A DNA stretch of 64,000 nucleotides from Bretschneidera sinensis (Eukaryota > Streptophyta > Magnoliopsida > Brassicales > Akaniaceae). The stretch is taken from assembly GCA_023935145.1 (NCBI GenBank), contig CM043699.1:126451536-126515535 (forward strand). Reading direction: 5' to 3'. The translations under genes were made by a program, and so were the position numbers. Numbering within the stretch: the first letter of the stretch is position 1; each line of letters opens with the position of its first letter. Shown piece by piece: positions 46,801 through 58,627 of the stretch. The notes under the pieces are model-generated. The model saw only the letters and a list, made by a program, of their open reading frames with translations, did no database searches and was not told the origin of the DNA.

Positions 46801-47521
46801 TCACACCTACTGTATATCTTGTGAGCGTTGCCAAAAGCTAGGGAGTCTTTCTAGGAGAAATATGATGCCCCTCAACCCTATTCTGATTGTTGAGATTTTT
46901 GATGTGTGGGGCATTGATTTCATGGGACCATTCCCAAACTCCTTTGGCTACCTATACATTCTAGTTGCTGTGGACTATCTGTCCAAGTGGGTGGAGGCTG
47001 TTGCGTGCAAGACCAATGACCACAGAGTTGTGGTCCAGTTCTTGAAAGACACTATTTTTGCTCGTTTTGGTACGCCTCGAGCAATCATAAGTGATGGAGG
47101 TAAGCACTTTTGCAACAAGATCTTTGAGCAGTTGATGAAGAAATATTGTATCACCCACAAAGTTGCCACCCCATATCACCCACAGACGAGTGGTCAAGTG
47201 GAAATTTCAAATCGCGAGATCAAACATATTTTGGAAAAGACTGTGAACCCTACTAGAAAGGATTGGTCTCTGCGATTGACGGATGCACTGTGGGCATATC
47301 GGACAGCCTTCAAGATGCCAATTGGCATGTCTCCCTATCGCATTGTATACGGAAAGGCATGTCACCTTCCGGTTGAATTAGAGCATCGTGCGTATTGGGC
47401 TGTCAAGCAACTAAATTTTAATCTTTCCAAGGCTAGCTCACAACGAAAGCTCCAACTCAATGAATTGGAGGAGCTGCGGAATGATGCATATGAGTGTGCC
47501 CGATCATACAAAGCACAATGA
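43814..47521 (+). CDS. pol: Element F Pol polyprotein: protease, RT, RNase H, integrase
   Basis: 1235 uninterrupted codons. Residues 1-130 are the gag-pol linker ([12 protein letters not shown]). Protease about 165-300: [15 protein letters not shown] active site, [19 protein letters not shown] about 430-690: [52 protein letters not shown] catalytic box. RNase H about 750-880: [47 protein letters not shown]. Integrase about 940-1235: HDHACGGHF...CISCERCQ zinc finger, [37 protein letters not shown] with the catalytic Asp, Asp and Glu. The final residues are lost by a one-base frameshift near 47515; the end of integrase is in the next frame. In Athila elements this is normally translated as part of Gag-Pol, so the ATG at 43814 need not be a true start. 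Confidence 0.93.
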   Translation: MVESSSTPTHGEEQVQSIVTLRSGRQVDNQVEESPAMQQGPGSGNTEKRDAEPSTATLTEKDPPRLFVPRAPYPKRLQAPKKGGKYEEILEVFKQVQINIPFLDDIHQVPSYAKFLKDLVTIKRRTNVPKKAFLTEQVSSILQCKLPIKYKDPGCPTISCTIGVSHIERALLDLGASVNLLPYSVYVQLGLGKLKPTSTTLQLADRSVKRPRGIVEDVLIKVDKFYFPVDFIVLDIEPVQNVGIQIPVIIGRPFLATANALINCRTGVMNISFGNMTVELNIFYITRQPLEYDEMRDVCLIEEILEDTVDESSIEDPMEACFAHFGEDLGLDKLLEEVNAILESDPQESKEDEEKVSPEPQQKELKPLPDNLKYKFLGPAYCLPVIIASDLGEAQEEKLLDVLREHKEAIGWTIEDIKGISPSVVMHRIHLEEDAKPSREPQRRLNPVMQEVVRAEVIKLLDAGIIYPISDSKWVSLIHVVPKRAGLTVVKNKDDELVPTRVQSGWRVCIDYYKLNIATRKDHFPLPFIDQMVERLAGHEYYCFLDGYSGYNQVPVDPEDQEKTTFTCPFGTFAYRRMPFGLCNAPVTFQWCMVSIFSDMVEQFLEIFMDDFSIFGSTFEECLHRLSLVLVRCKEKNLVLNWEKCHFMVKQGIVLGHIISRGIEVDKAKVDLISSLPPPRTVKEVRSFLGHADFYRRFIQNFSKIARPLCKLLQKDAPFLFDEDCKKAFGDLKKILTSIPIIQPPNWDVPFEIMCDASDYAVGVVLGQHVDKLPHAIYYASRTLNDAQLNYSTTEKELLAVVFALDKFRSYLLGSKVIIYSDHAALKYIFSKKDAKSHLIRWILLLQEFDIEIRDKKGSENVVADHLSRLIVEFSEAATPISETFPDEQLMHIAPSPAPWFADIVNYLVTGHMPLHWGRQDKSKFLAMVKHFFWDEPYLFKYCPDQIIRWCIPEHDQSNVIAFCHDHACGGHFSAKKTAVKILQCGFYWPTLFRDSHTYCISCERCQKLGSLSRRNMMPLNPILIVEIFDVWGIDFMGPFPNSFGYLYILVAVDYLSKWVEAVACKTNDHRVVVQFLKDTIFARFGTPRAIISDGGKHFCNKIFEQLMKKYCITHKVATPYHPQTSGQVEISNREIKHILEKTVNPTRKDWSLRLTDALWAYRTAFKMPIGMSPYRIVYGKACHLPVELEHRAYWAVKQLNFNLSKASSQRKLQLNELEELRNDAYECARSYKAQ

Positions 47522-47802
47522 AGAAGACTCATGACCAAAATATTTTGAGACGAGCTTTTGAGCTGGGTCAGAAAGTTCTTCTTTATAATTCGCGCCTGCA
47601 TCTTTTTCCAGGCAAGCTCAAATCCCGATGGTCAGGCCCATTCATTATTCGATCGGTTTTTCCTCATGGGGCCATCGAGATTGAGGTTCCTAAGAATGGT
47701 AATACTTTCAAGGTAAATGGACAGAGGCTAAAACCATTCTTAGAGTTGAGGAGTCCGGACATTGAGACGATACTATTGGAGGATTCTAGTTACTCAGATT
47801 GA
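47522..47802 (+). pseudogene. Element F integrase C-terminal tail, frameshifted
   Basis: Shifted frame 47494-47802 continues the integrase C-terminal domain (RRAFELGQKVLLYNSRLHLF, SRWSGPFIIRSVFPHGAIEI, NTFKVNGQRLKPF). A single A missing near 47515-47520 explains the break, by comparison with the homologous stretch in element A (KTKMKAFHDKN). Confidence 0.88.
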
Positions 47803-49106
47803 GTGTAGTATTCTAGGGAGAGTTTGGCTGAAGATGTAAAACTTAGCGCTCATGGGAGGCACCCCACAGCTTATCTTTTCTTTTGTTTATTTATTATTTC
47901 GCATTTTTATGATTAATGTTTGTTTCCAGTATTTTTTGTTTTCCAGTTTTTATTTTTCAGGGACAAAGCGTACTTCAGTTCAAGTTTAGGGGTATGCTAT
48001 GAGCCATACCAGTCCAGATAGTTCTCCATATCTCAGGTCAGCTCTTTCCATATTAGTCACACATTGGGGTCAATGTGTAATTTAAGTTTGGGGGTATGGG
48101 AGACACATCACACACTTTGTCCTAATTTGTTGTCTTTTCGTCATAGAGATAAATGCATGCTCATGTTATCGTGAAATTTTGGTTGATCTAAACATTTTCT
48201 GTGATGTGATGTCATTGGTGAGCTTAACATTGTGAACACATGATCTGGTGATAAATTTTTAAAATTTAGTTACTTACTTTAGGCATTTTGAGAATTCACA
48301 TGTTTGATCTGATCTAGCACGAGCACATTAGCACAAATTATGTAAGGTATGACACGTGATTTTAATGTGTATTTTTCCTTATCTTAACTGAAATTGGATG
48401 ACTTGTTGGATGAACTCTTGGGCATAGGAAAATATAAAAAAAATATATATTTTATTATTATCAATAAACTTTTCGCTGAGTAACTGGACCTCTTGCCTCA
48501 GTAAGCAGTGAGTGTTCACGTCAAAAGGTGAAATTTTGCTTGGTAATATTAAGGTCGGTTTAATTTCGTAGCCTTTTTGACTCGAGTTAGTAAGTCCTTA
48601 GGGGTGTCTTTACACCTAATGCCCTAAAACCACCTGGTTTGGGAGTCATTGACTTAACACTCGCTACATGGGTCAATTAGAAAGCTCAAGGGAACTAAAC
48701 ATAGCCATGCCTTAATAATAAAAAAATAAAAAAAAAGAGAACAAAATAAAAACTATGCCTTTTCGTTCATTTTTTATGGGAAATTCGGTGAATCTTGAGA
48801 CATGGAGACCTTACACATTAGAGTTACTTGGAAGCTTCATTTTTATGTACTAATTCACCTTACACTGATTCAAGCTTGTGATGCCTTATCCTGCCTTTTG
48901 TAAGTAATTAGATTTTAACATTTCTATTCATTGAGAAGATGGGTTTACCTTTTTAAGCTTGCTTATGAATGAATATCATGGTGATGTGTGCTCCTTAAAT
49001 TTTTGGATACCATGAGTGATGACTTTATCTTTATGTTCTTTGTTTTTCATTGAGTCTTTTATTTTGTTTTGCTAAGGGACTAGCAAAATATAAGTTTGGG
49101 GGTATT
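47803..49106 (+). other. Element F 3' untranslated region with three PPT-like motifs
   Basis: Noncoding. Motifs of the form AAGTTTGGGGGTAT occur at 47981-47997 (one mismatch), 48083-48100 and 49092-49106; the last abuts the right LTR. No env-like ORF is present. A G/T-poor hairpin-like stretch is not evident. Confidence 0.88.
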
Positions 49107-50320
49107 TGATGAGTCTTAAATATTGCATATTTTAGACCCTTAACTTACATTTGTTATGCTCTTAGTTAGTAGTATTTTACTTTATTTTACGGTTTTCTTG
49201 TGTTTTGTGTGTTTTTACAGCTTTGTGGAGAAAATGAAGCATTTCAGGAGATTTGAAGCTTCTGGAGACGTTGCGCTCGATCGCACGAGATGTGCGATCG
49301 AGCGCACCTGCCTATGATCGAGCACAAGGTCATCAATCCCACATCAAAATGTTTGCAGTGCATCGCACCAGCGCGATCGAGCGCACCAAACACGCGATCG
49401 AGCGCATCTGCGATCGATCGCAACATACTGCGATCGAGCGCACTCGGGCCAGTATCCCACATCATTTTTGCAAGCCACATTAGTCTGGGTCTTCCCCTAT
49501 ATAAACACCACCTGACTTCATAATTCAGTGTACAATTCCTAAGCCACTTTGGTGTTTACCGGTGGACGTCCGCTAGCATTCTGGTGGATCCCGAAGGCAT
49601 TGCTACCACGAGGGGAAGCGCCGCCCGGCAGCGAGTGGAATTTCTCCCATGTAAAGTTGTTTATTTATTTCTTTATATTCAGTTGTTTTAGTTTAAATGT
49701 TTAGCACTTTTTATTATTGTTTTATAGTTATGAGTGGCTAGACTCTTCAGCTAAGGTTGAATATGAAGCCCCGCCGTTGTTTGGCGTAGTAGTTCAGATT
49801 TGCTTGTACAAATCTGACAATTTTTAGTATAAATGTTCTGTCAATTATTTGAGTTAATCTTATAATTGATTGAGTTTAAATTGTCTGTTGGATTTTCTTT
49901 GTGTTTCATCTGATGGATACATTGAATGCTTTTCGATTAAATTGGATTCCCTTTGTGGTTTGTTAAGAGCGGATACATTGGGTGCTTTTGGTTTAGTTGG
50001 GATATTCTTTGTTTTTTGTCTTATAGTTGGATTCATTGAATGTTTTGATAGGCTATATTTTTAGAACATATATGCTTAACTTCGGTGGGGTGGATTCGGA
50101 AACCTTAGTTCTTTTTATTATTAGTTTTAAAATCAACTTAGTTTAGTTTTATATTTCTTTTGCAATATCATTCACAATTCAGAACTAGGTTAAGATAAAG
50201 TTAATTTAGATTAAAAATTATATTTTCACAACGCAATTCCCTGTGGATTCGACCTCGCACTTGCACAACGCTATACTGCAAACGACTCATGCGCTTGCGA
50301 GTAATTTAAAACTCACAACA
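49107..50320 (+). repeat. Element F right (3') LTR
   Basis: TGATGAGTC...CTCACAACA, 1214 bp; array 49271-49466, TATA 49498-49505. The ORF 49870-50064, also seen in the C LTRs on the other strand, is a conserved open stretch of the LTR R/U5 region, most likely by shared ancestry and not a gene. Confidence 0.94.
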
Positions 50321-50325
50321 TAACT

Positions 50326-51490
50326 CTAAAGTGATATTATTGGACCATTGACTTATTTCAGTGCATTTTCAGGCACATTGAGTTTAAAAGAGAAAAAAGA
50401 AGCGATCATTGCTTAAAACATCAAAATCCCATGCTTTTGGAAGGACAAGAGGGATTGCTGCCTGTATTGCGATCGAGTGCACAAGCAGTGCGATTGAGCG
50501 CACATCCCACATCGAGCAAGGTACTCTGCAGCACATATGCGATCGAGCGCAGAAGCCACGATCGAGCGCATGTGCGATCGATCACACTCAGGCTGCGATC
50601 GAGCGCACCTGGACAGTTTTCCACATCGGTTAGATAACACATAGCATTCCGGGAGTTTGCCTATATAAAGACCCACTCCGCTCAGCTGAAAGGAATCAAT
50701 CGGGGATGAATCCAGAGGGTCTTTAGGAGGAACCCGAAGTATAAATTTGGAGGGCAAGTTGAGGATGATCGTTGAGAGGCCGGAGGCAACTCAAGGAAGC
50801 ATGAACCCCATGGCTGGCTAGTCTCTAAGCAAGGCGAAGGGATGAATCCCTAGGTGTAGTTGTTCTTATTTTTCTTTATTTGATTCGGTTGTAGTTGGAT
50901 ATTATTTTCGTTAAACATTGTTATGTTTTATTCTTAATTTAATTAGTAGATTTATTATTACTCCGGTGATTGCATGCTTCTTTTCCATATAAGTTCAGTC
51001 ATGCTTTTCTTATGTGTACCTGTTTGGGTGTGATTGAGTCCGATAGATCTCTTTTATAGATTTGTCCATTGCTGCGGTATTGTCGTTTAGATATATCGTC
51101 GTCTCTTGATAATTTATAGGTTAGGTCATGTGTGCTTAAAAGTAAAGAAGATTTCATAACAATTACATTAGGATTCATAAATGTGCTTTAATCGAATATT
51201 TTCCGATTGCCTGTTTTGGGATGTGAAACTTGCAATTGAGATAAAAACAACTGAATCAAGTTAGGATTAGGGTAACGAACCTAGTGAGGATTTCCAGAAC
51301 CTTGTCATTCTTAATTATATTTCAAACCTATTCACACAATTACCCTTTTTCTCAAACAAACTCAGATTCATTTAATCTTTTATCGTTTGTGTTGAGGTTT
51401 ACACCTTCTTTTGTAATTAACTTATTTCCCTGTGGAATCGACACCCCAAAACTATAATACAACTACCGCGTTATGTTTTGGGTGTAATCA
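50326..51490 (+). repeat. Element E right LTR, main part (starts 40877)
   Basis: Resumes after element F and its TSD copy; the first 94 bp are at 40877-40970. Array 50467-50630 with CGATCG sites and TCCCACATCG at 50505-50514, TATA at 50661-50670. Ends GTAATCA at 51490. Confidence 0.92.
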
Positions 51491-51575
51491 ATGTCAAATC
51501 CACCATATTTAACCATGAGAAAACCAAGAAAATTTGATTGTAATTTAATCAGAGGAAATTTTCTTTTATGTTTCT

Positions 51576-52911
51576 GTGCAACGGTGTCAAAAACTTGTTG
51601 TGCAAATATCTACCTAAATTAATAAGCAAATAATTGAACATTTTACTTGCAAGTGCACAAGGTCAACAAAGTAGTATAGTGTGCAAGTGCGAGATCATTC
51701 CCACAGGGATTGGTAAATTTTGATTTAAAATTAATTTCACAATATAAAATGAGAGAAAGAAAAAGTAAATTTGTTTCGATAATGATAAAAGTGTAAGGCT
51801 TTGATATCCACCACTAATCATGCTTTCCCAATAAATCTGTGTGCCAATGCTTTAATCATATTATGACTACCTAATGTTGTCAACCTAAGGGCATGGTGTA
51901 TACTCCTTAAGCTATTGAATTCCCTAAGCAACGAGTTAGGCATGGTGTATACTCTAACTCTTTTCTTTCTTAAAGGATTTAGGATGATGTTTACTAAGTT
52001 GTTCTTTAAGAGAGCATAATATTTGTGAAAATTGACAAACACACGAAACCTAGGGCATGTTATATACTCCCGGTTTCCCATGTTGATTAACCCAAGAACC
52101 CGGCTTGGATTTCTTTTGTTACTATTATTAAACCCAGGACTCGGTCATCCAAATTGATTTAATTAACTAATCCATGCCACATGCATATGTTGATCAGGCA
52201 AACACATATGAGGAATTCAAGAACAGGCATTAATCGAGTTAAGAATCATAGTATAACTATCACAAAGGCAACAATATTGAATTATGGAAAAGCATAATCA
52301 TGGCTTCAATCGAGCCCTAATAGCATTTTAGTTACACATGAGTTTAATGTTAAACATCTTCATAAAATAAAATAGCAGGAGAAGAATAAACCCGAAGATA
52401 TTTCCTGGAAGAGTCATTAATTTTTCTCAAAAATCTCTCCTAGCCTCCTCCCTATCTCTATGTTTACAGGCCTATTTATAGAGTTTAGAAACATCTGGAA
52501 ACCCTAAAACTCGTAAAACAAAACTCTACACTTCTTTCCAAAATAGGACTAGCCATTTTAATATTTTCTGACGTGCGTATGCGCTCGATCGCAGAATGGT
52601 GCGCTCGAGTGCCGTTGCGATCGAGCCTTCTTCTTGCGCACGTGAGCGTAGGTGCACTCTATCCTTGCCTTAGGCGTTTGAGTGCTGTTGCACTCGATTG
52701 TAGGTCTCTGTGCTCGATCGCACAACCAGACTCCAGCTTTTCCTAGATTTGCTCCTTAAGCCAGATAGCTCCATAATGCTTCATTTTCTCCAAAAACCTA
52801 GAAAAACACATAAAACACAGAAAGGAAATGAAATAGAATGAAATAACACAATCTAAGAGCTTAACAAATATAAATTAAAGGGCTTAAATATGAATATTTA
52901 AGCACTTATCA
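51576..52911 (-). repeat. LTR H with adjoining primer-binding site, remnant of an F-related element
   Basis: The LTR is 51596-52911 (TGTTGTGC...CACTTATCA on plus). To its left 51576-51595 retains a minus-strand PBS-like sequence (TTTTTGACACCGTTGC), so this is the 5' LTR end of a minus-strand element whose interior is gone. The backbone is related to the LTRs of C and F. A decayed CGATCG array at 52572-52745 lies beside a minus-strand TATA (52481-52490). It sits inside the repeated leader of G and replaces part of a repeat unit. The ORF 51818-52081 is a chance frame. Confidence 0.8.
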
Positions 52912-53498
52912 AGCCCTAACCCAAGAAATCTAAAATGAAAGTGACTGAGGGCCCAAGGATCCAGATAAATGATCCATGTAAGGGGCAATCTTTATCTTTT
53001 ATTCGGGCTTTTTGGTTTAGCCTAAATCATCGTTAGGATCTAACCCCATTGGGAAGCTTGTTGATGTCAAATCCACCATATTTAACCATGAGAAAACCAA
53101 GAAAATTTGATTGTCATTTAATCAGAGGAAATTTTCCTTTATGTTTATGTTTCCACCTAATTAGGCTAATTGAGAACTTATCCGCAAGTGGACTTTAATT
53201 CATTCAATGAGCCTTTCAATGCAAAACCAAAACTCCTTGATAAAGTTAAAGTAATACTATGGATAAGCGAGTATGGCAAAAAGGATTCATAGCATAAAGA
53301 ACTCAAATGTGTCATTTTTTTCTTTCATTTTGTAAAGAAGTCATAGGTTTAGGGCCAAAATTCGTCTCCTCTCTATTGTGGCACAGATCCTCCGGTGGAA
53401 GACTGAGAAAAAGGCTTCATTAGAGACTAGTTCATCTTATAGTAGGAGAGCATATCGATAGTTCAATTTTTGAAAGTTATTTGAGCTCAATCAGAGTG
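52912..53498 (+). other. Element G leader, last repeat unit and sequence before gag
   Basis: Noncoding; 52912-53160 is another unit of the leader repeat (compare 35880-36050 and 51491-51570). The rest leads to the gag ATG at 53499. Confidence 0.7.
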
Positions 53499-54960
53499 AT
53501 GGTAGAGGAAGTAGTAGTTGACACTAATGAGATCCTTAAGAACATTAACATAATGTTGGCTGAGCTGGAAAAGAGATTGCATAGCTTAGAGAAAAAAGTA
53601 GCCCAAAAATAGTCTCAAGGGTCTGAAAGTGATAAAGAAGAATTTTTTGAAGATGAGGAAGAATACCTCATAGCCAAGGAAAAAAGGAAAGTTGGGTTCG
53701 AGATGAAAATCATCAGTGAGAAGTTCGAAAAAATGCAATGCGCTTTGAGGAAATCCCAAGGCTATCTACTTGACATCAATGGGTTGTGTGCTCATTCCAA
53801 GACCACTCTATCACCCAAGTTTAAAATGCTTGATATGGGCTGCTTTGATGGGTCTGGAGACCCCAAGACCCATTTGAGGCAATATGTTGGCCTTCTGAAG
53901 CTTTCGGGTTTGAACACTGAACAGTTAGCTGCTCTCTTCCCCAACTCACTCACTAGTGCTACACTGAAATGGTACTACTTCTAAGAGCCTAGTATTCAAA
54001 AAGGATGGAAGGATATGGCCCAAGCATTTGTGGCCCAATATGCTTACAATACCCAACTGGATATCACCATCAGAAACCTAGAAACCACTAAGCAGAAGTC
54101 AAATGAGACCTTCTTGGAATTTATCTCTTGCTGGAGAGGTAAGGCAGTTAAGATGGCCTCTAGAACTATAGAGAAAGTCTAACTTGGAATCGTTATGAGA
54201 AATTTATAATTTGTGTACATTGAAAGATTATTTGCCATGTTGATCTCCAATTTTGAACAATTGATTGACTTTGGAACTTAAGTATAGGATGCCATCTTCT
54301 AGGCGAAGATTCAGAAGAACGTTAAAAGGTTTGTGAAGAAGAACACTACTAGCAATTGTGGCATTAAGAACAGTGAAGTGAGTTTCGCTCACATACACAA
54401 TAAACAATCAAGTGCCTGGGTTGACAGCTCTTTAGGATCCCATCAGCAAAATAACCGTGGCTATAGCCAGCCTAACTGGTTCCAAAACACCATTTAACAT
54501 AGGAGTCAGCCTAAAAGAAATGCAGAGGCCCTGAAGACTTCATACCTTTTGGGATGAGTTTGTCTCAAGCCCTTGCAAAGCTCACCAAGAAAGATAAAAT
54601 CTACCCACTGCCAACAAGACCTTTACCCAACCCGGTTCCACCATATTAAGATCTTTCCAAATATTACCACTTCCGCTAGTCAAATGGTGATGACACCGAT
54701 GGGTGTCAAAGACTAAAAAATAAAATCTAAGACCTAATTGATAATGTTCTGGAGCCACCCTAAGTAGCAAAAAACCCATGCCCAATTACTGCAACGTACC
54801 CCCACCACGCTTCTTAAATATGATTGAGGACTCATCCACCACCTTTGACCATTCCACCTTAATCACCATAATAACCAAACATAGCCCCAAACACAATCCC
54901 AAACACTACCCTAAATACAAACCTATCCTTACCCTAGAGTACATTAGAAATTTCAATTAT
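53499..54960 (+). pseudogene. gag: Element G gag (Ogre/Tat type)
   Basis: The frame from ATG 53499 begins MVEEVVVDTNEI with a coiled-coil-like AELEKRLHSLEKKV stretch, then TAG at 53610. The capsid core lies in 53703-53984 (FDGSGDPKTHLRQYVGLLKL, AALFPNSLTSATLKWYY), stop TAA, and continues in the same frame (WKDMAQAFVAQYAYNTQLDI, NLETTKQKSNETFLEFIS). From 54180 stops become frequent. The C-terminal stretch near 54550-54760 (FGMSLSQALAKLTKKDKIYP, then DDTDGCQRLKNKIQDLIDN) is a characteristic Ogre gag end. It is cut at 54973 by solo LTR K. Confidence 0.82.
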
Positions 54961-54973
54961 AGTGGAGCCTCAA

Positions 54974-57156
54974 TGTAATATCCGTATTTGTAAAGTAAGG
55001 GTAAAGAAGTACTTTAATAAATATGACATAGAGTTAAAATAATATATATAAACGCGAAAGATTTAATTTTTATAAAACAATTCTAAAAAAAATCGTGGAC
55101 AGCGTGAAAAAGGAAAAGAAAGAAAAAGAAAAAGAAAATCTAGCGTCCACCAGAAGAAGAAAAATAAAGAGGTGCCTGATGCTATATGTAAGACAGCATC
55201 ACAAATCATGGCAGCAAATTTAGGGGGGGGGGGAGGGAAGTGCTGAGTGTTGTTTTGAAAATTTTGCATGTATATATATTTATAACTTTAGTTTATTTCA
55301 TTACTTATCAAATCCTGTTTGGTTTTTCTTCAACTACGATTCAATCACTTTATTTCTTTGGAGACCGAAAGAAAGGTGGAAAGAGTAAAATTTTAAAGGG
55401 GTTTATAGGAGAATTTTATAGAGAGTCATAGGAAGCTCTAAGAAAAACAAAAAGTAATAACATGAAGTTCATTTTTTAAATTTAGCATATATGAAATTTC
55501 CCGGAATTCAAAGTGGATTTTCAAAATGTGTGAATTATGAAGAATTGAAGAATAAATTAGAAATTTAATATAAATATTATATCAGGTGTTGACGATCAAC
55601 AACCAGGGGAAATTGCTGAGAGGAGTAGGAATGGCATGAGGTCATCCACGGGTAACTCTAAGTGCTACGTGGTGAATTAGATTTACTTTAAGTAATCAAG
55701 ATAAATATGAAATATATAATGATAATATTAGAATAAATCATTAACTTCTACTTTGGTGGTAGATGAAAAGTTGTTTGATAGGTATGATAGGAATGATGGA
55801 TGTGTAGAAAATTATTATATGAGAAGTAATATTATTAGAATAAGGAGTCGATTTAATAATAAAAGTGATAAATGAAATTCTTGACGAGCTATGGTTAATG
55901 ATTTGATATGATTTATGAGGAGAAGAATTTAGTGGAATCTTTCAAATAATAATTTGAGAATAATCATAATAGCTAGTTTAAATGTCTGAATACATGCTTA
56001 TTTTTATTTTATTATTCATATGCATATTTATATCATCATTCATATGCATATGCATGAAATAAAAGAACCGGGAGGGCAACCGGTCTAAATGAAAATAAAA
56101 GAACCAGGAGGGCAGCCGATCTAAATGAAAATAAAATAACCGGGAAAGCAACTGGTCTAAATGAGAATAAAAGAATCGGGAGGGCAGCTGATCTAAATGA
56201 AAATAAAAGAACCGAGAAGGCAGCTGGTCTAAATGAGAATAAAAGAACCGGGAAGGTAGTCGATCTAAATGAGAATAAAAGAACCAGTAAGGCAGTCGGT
56301 CTAAGATAAAAACATGTCGACATGTGGAAAGACTTTCCCAATAATAATAACATTTAACTTCACGCATTATATTTGCTTTAAATATTGATTGTTATTGCTT
56401 GAGATGTTAAAGTGCTATTCATGATTGTAAATTTATTGATAGAGGAATGAGTCTCACAGAGAGATAAATATGCTAAGAAAGAAATATGAAAATATGATAT
56501 GATGAGAATTTTGAGCGAGTTATTATATGTTTTGAACCTCATAATGAGGTAAATGATAATGTTGAATTAAGGATTTAGAGATTATTAAATATATGATTGA
56601 AAAATTGATATGTTTGATGAGTAACTTAAGAAGAGATTGTGTAATAGGGAAATTATGAAATTGAGTATTGATTACAGAATATTGTTATTGAATTATTTGA
56701 GGAAAAAGATGAATGAATATTGGAAGATTTTTAGAAGTAATTAAATTATAAGATGTAACTGGGACTATAAAATCGAATACTTCTAGTAAATTTAATTCAC
56801 TGAGCTTGTGAAGCTCACTCCTCATTGGACAATGATTTTAGGTAGCAGACAAGACAGATAGTTTGGTGAGTTAAGATTCAGACGAAGTCATTATCTGTAA
56901 GACATGTGTGTGTCCACATCCTTAGACTAATGAGAAAATAAAATTTAAAATTTATTTGTAAATATTCATGCATATTATGTTATATATAATGTTTAAGTCA
57001 ATATCAGAATTATGTATCTCCCCTGTTGAGGGTTGAGGATTGATGTAAAAATTTCAGTTGGTATTATTTTTATTGTTGCATATATGTGTTGTGTTGGGAT
57101 TTTCAAAATGTGACAACACCATCTCGGGGGTGATTAACCCGGGATGGGTCATTACA
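54974..57156 (+). repeat. Solo LTR K (Tekay-like)
   Basis: TGTAATATCCG...GATGGGTCATTACA, 2183 bp, plus orientation, with element G on both sides. The flanks CTCAA (54969-54973) and CTCGG (57157-57161) agree at three of five positions, so the TSD is imperfect. No internal domain remains, consistent with LTR-LTR recombination. Contains a G run (55223-55233) and a tandem array (56040-56310). Other ORFs are repeat or chance frames. Confidence 0.75.
56040..56310 (+). repeat. 36-bp tandem array in solo LTR K
   Basis: About seven units of ATAAAAGAACCGGGAGGGCA followed by a CGGTCTAAATGA-like tail, period close to 36 bp, with scattered substitutions. The two frames of the array give Pro/Leu/Phe-rich translations on the minus strand that are not genes. 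A related layout appears at 1-80. Confidence 0.9.
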
Positions 57157-57600
57157 CTCGGTCAATGGGATTTGGGATAGTGACAGTGAAGACAACCAAA
57201 GGGTAGTGGCAGGAACAGTGGTAAAGAAAGTGTTGATAGATCCGACAGGGGCAAATAGTGAGGTGAAAGCAATAATTAGGGTCAGAAATAGGTCGATCAC
57301 TAAAGGTAATAGTGACAAAGTGCCTGTAACAGTGAAATAGAGAGGCAAAATTATGTGGGATAGCAGTAGTGAAGATAAAGAATAGGTGAGTCACTTGACT
57401 CGAGGTGGCCAACATTTTAAGCCACCTCACCTCAAAGTTAACAATCCAAGAAGAGGAATAAGAGATGAAGAGAGAGCAACAATAAAGAAAGAGAAAGGGA
57501 AAAAAGAGGAAGAAGACTTAATATTGAGACAGTTTAAGAAAACCACACCAACATCTCCATCTGGTGGTTGCTCATATCCTCGAAGAAACACCAATAGGTT
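57157..57600 (+). pseudogene. Element G gag-protease spacer
   Basis: Resumes G after solo LTR K. Broken frames encode basic and acidic low-complexity sequence (KKEKGKKEEEDLILRQFKKT) typical of the stretch before the Ogre protease. No complete domain. Confidence 0.6.
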
Positions 57601-58627
57601 ATGCTAGATCATTTAGGTGAATTGGACATTCCCACAAGTACTTCCCTTGACGACCTTTTGGTGTTATTTGACGTATCGAAAATGGGAAGCCAAGATATAT
57701 TTTTTTGCAAAAAGGATATCCCACCATGCGGAAGAACTCATAACAGTGCATTGTATCTGAAAGTAGAATGTTGGGAGAAAAATGTGCCCATGGTGTTGGT
57801 GGATAATGGGTCAGCTCTGAATGTTTTGCCTCTACGAACAACTCAAATCTTAGGCCTTGAACCAGATGGTTTCCAACCAAGTAATCAGATGGTCCGAGCC
57901 TATGATAATACAAAACGCATGATAGTTGGGACAGTGAGCTTAAGGTGCAAGTTGGGTATGGATGATATAGTGATTGACTCATGTCATAGACATCGTTGCC
58001 TCCTTCAATATGATGTTGGGCAGGCCGTGGCTCCATAGCATAAGGGCAATACCTTCTACCTACCATCAAAAGGTAAAATACAAAGCTGGGAACCAAGTCA
58101 TAACCTTGTGTAGGGATGAAATTGGTATTGCCCCAATGTTCGGTATTCAAGCAAAAGTAAATGAGTTATATGGATTTACTTTCGAGGAAATGGTGGTGAC
58201 TGACATTGTAAAAGTTGGCCCTTGCATTAACCCGACAATTTTTCATAGAATGAAAGGGATGAGCTATTTGCTAGGGGTAGGTTTGGGTAAATATAGGCAT
58301 AGAGTGAAGGAATTCCTGGATTTCAAGCAACAGTTTGGGAGGCGAGGCTTAGGTTATGAACCTAGTAACAACAATAAAAAAATAAGGGGCAACTCTTGTT
58401 TGACTTTGAATGGGTACTTCGTGAAAGAAAAAGAAGATTTCCCTTATTGTGGATTCCTTGTGCCATGGATTGACAAGGGAACTCAAAAAAGGCAAATAAG
58501 GATTCAAAATTTTCTTCAATCTAGAGTTTTTGAGAAAAAAGTAACGATATGGAAAAAAGAAGCATCGCAGATAAGCGATTGGAATGAGAACCAAGATGGT
58601 GAATCCATGGGTATTTGGATGATGTGA
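57601..58627 (+). pseudogene. Element G protease
   Basis: 57601-58038 and 57974-58627 in two frames joined by a frameshift near 57975-58035. The active site reads VPMVLVDNGSALNVLPLRTT; Asn in the second position (DNGS) is usual for Ogre/Tat proteases. The flap side reads MMLGRPWLHSIRAIPSTYHQ, followed by KVKYKAGNQVI. The remainder is linker toward RT with the GLGKYRHRV segment. The minus-strand ORF 57599-58150 is a shadow. Confidence 0.85.

Larger units (their letters stand above)
40971..50320 (+). mobile_element. Element F: nearly complete Athila element
   Basis: LTRs 40971-42161 and 49107-50320; TSD TAACT at 40966-40970 and 50321-50325; PBS 42168-42185; PPT 49092-49106. Inserted in the right LTR of E. 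The internal domain has gag and a full-length pol, but no env-like ORF: the 3' UTR follows integrase directly. LTRs are closely similar (7 differences in about 240 bp compared by eye, all transitions, four at CpG), so it is the youngest element in this branch of the nest. Confidence 0.95.
36051..51490 (+). mobile_element. Element E: gag-only Athila element
   Basis: LTRs are 36051-37308 and 40877-40970 plus 50326-51490 (right LTR split by element F). TSD ATGTC at 36046-36050 and 51491-51495. PBS 37314-37331; PPT 40862-40876. The internal domain is 3.57 kb and encodes gag but no protease, RT, RNase H or integrase, so it resembles the class called TR-GAG. The LTR and 3' UTR backbone is homologous to element A. 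Confidence 0.92.

Noticed and set aside
57599..58150. 183-codon minus-strand ORF
   Set aside because: Shadow of the Ogre protease on the plus strand, which shows the DNGS active site.
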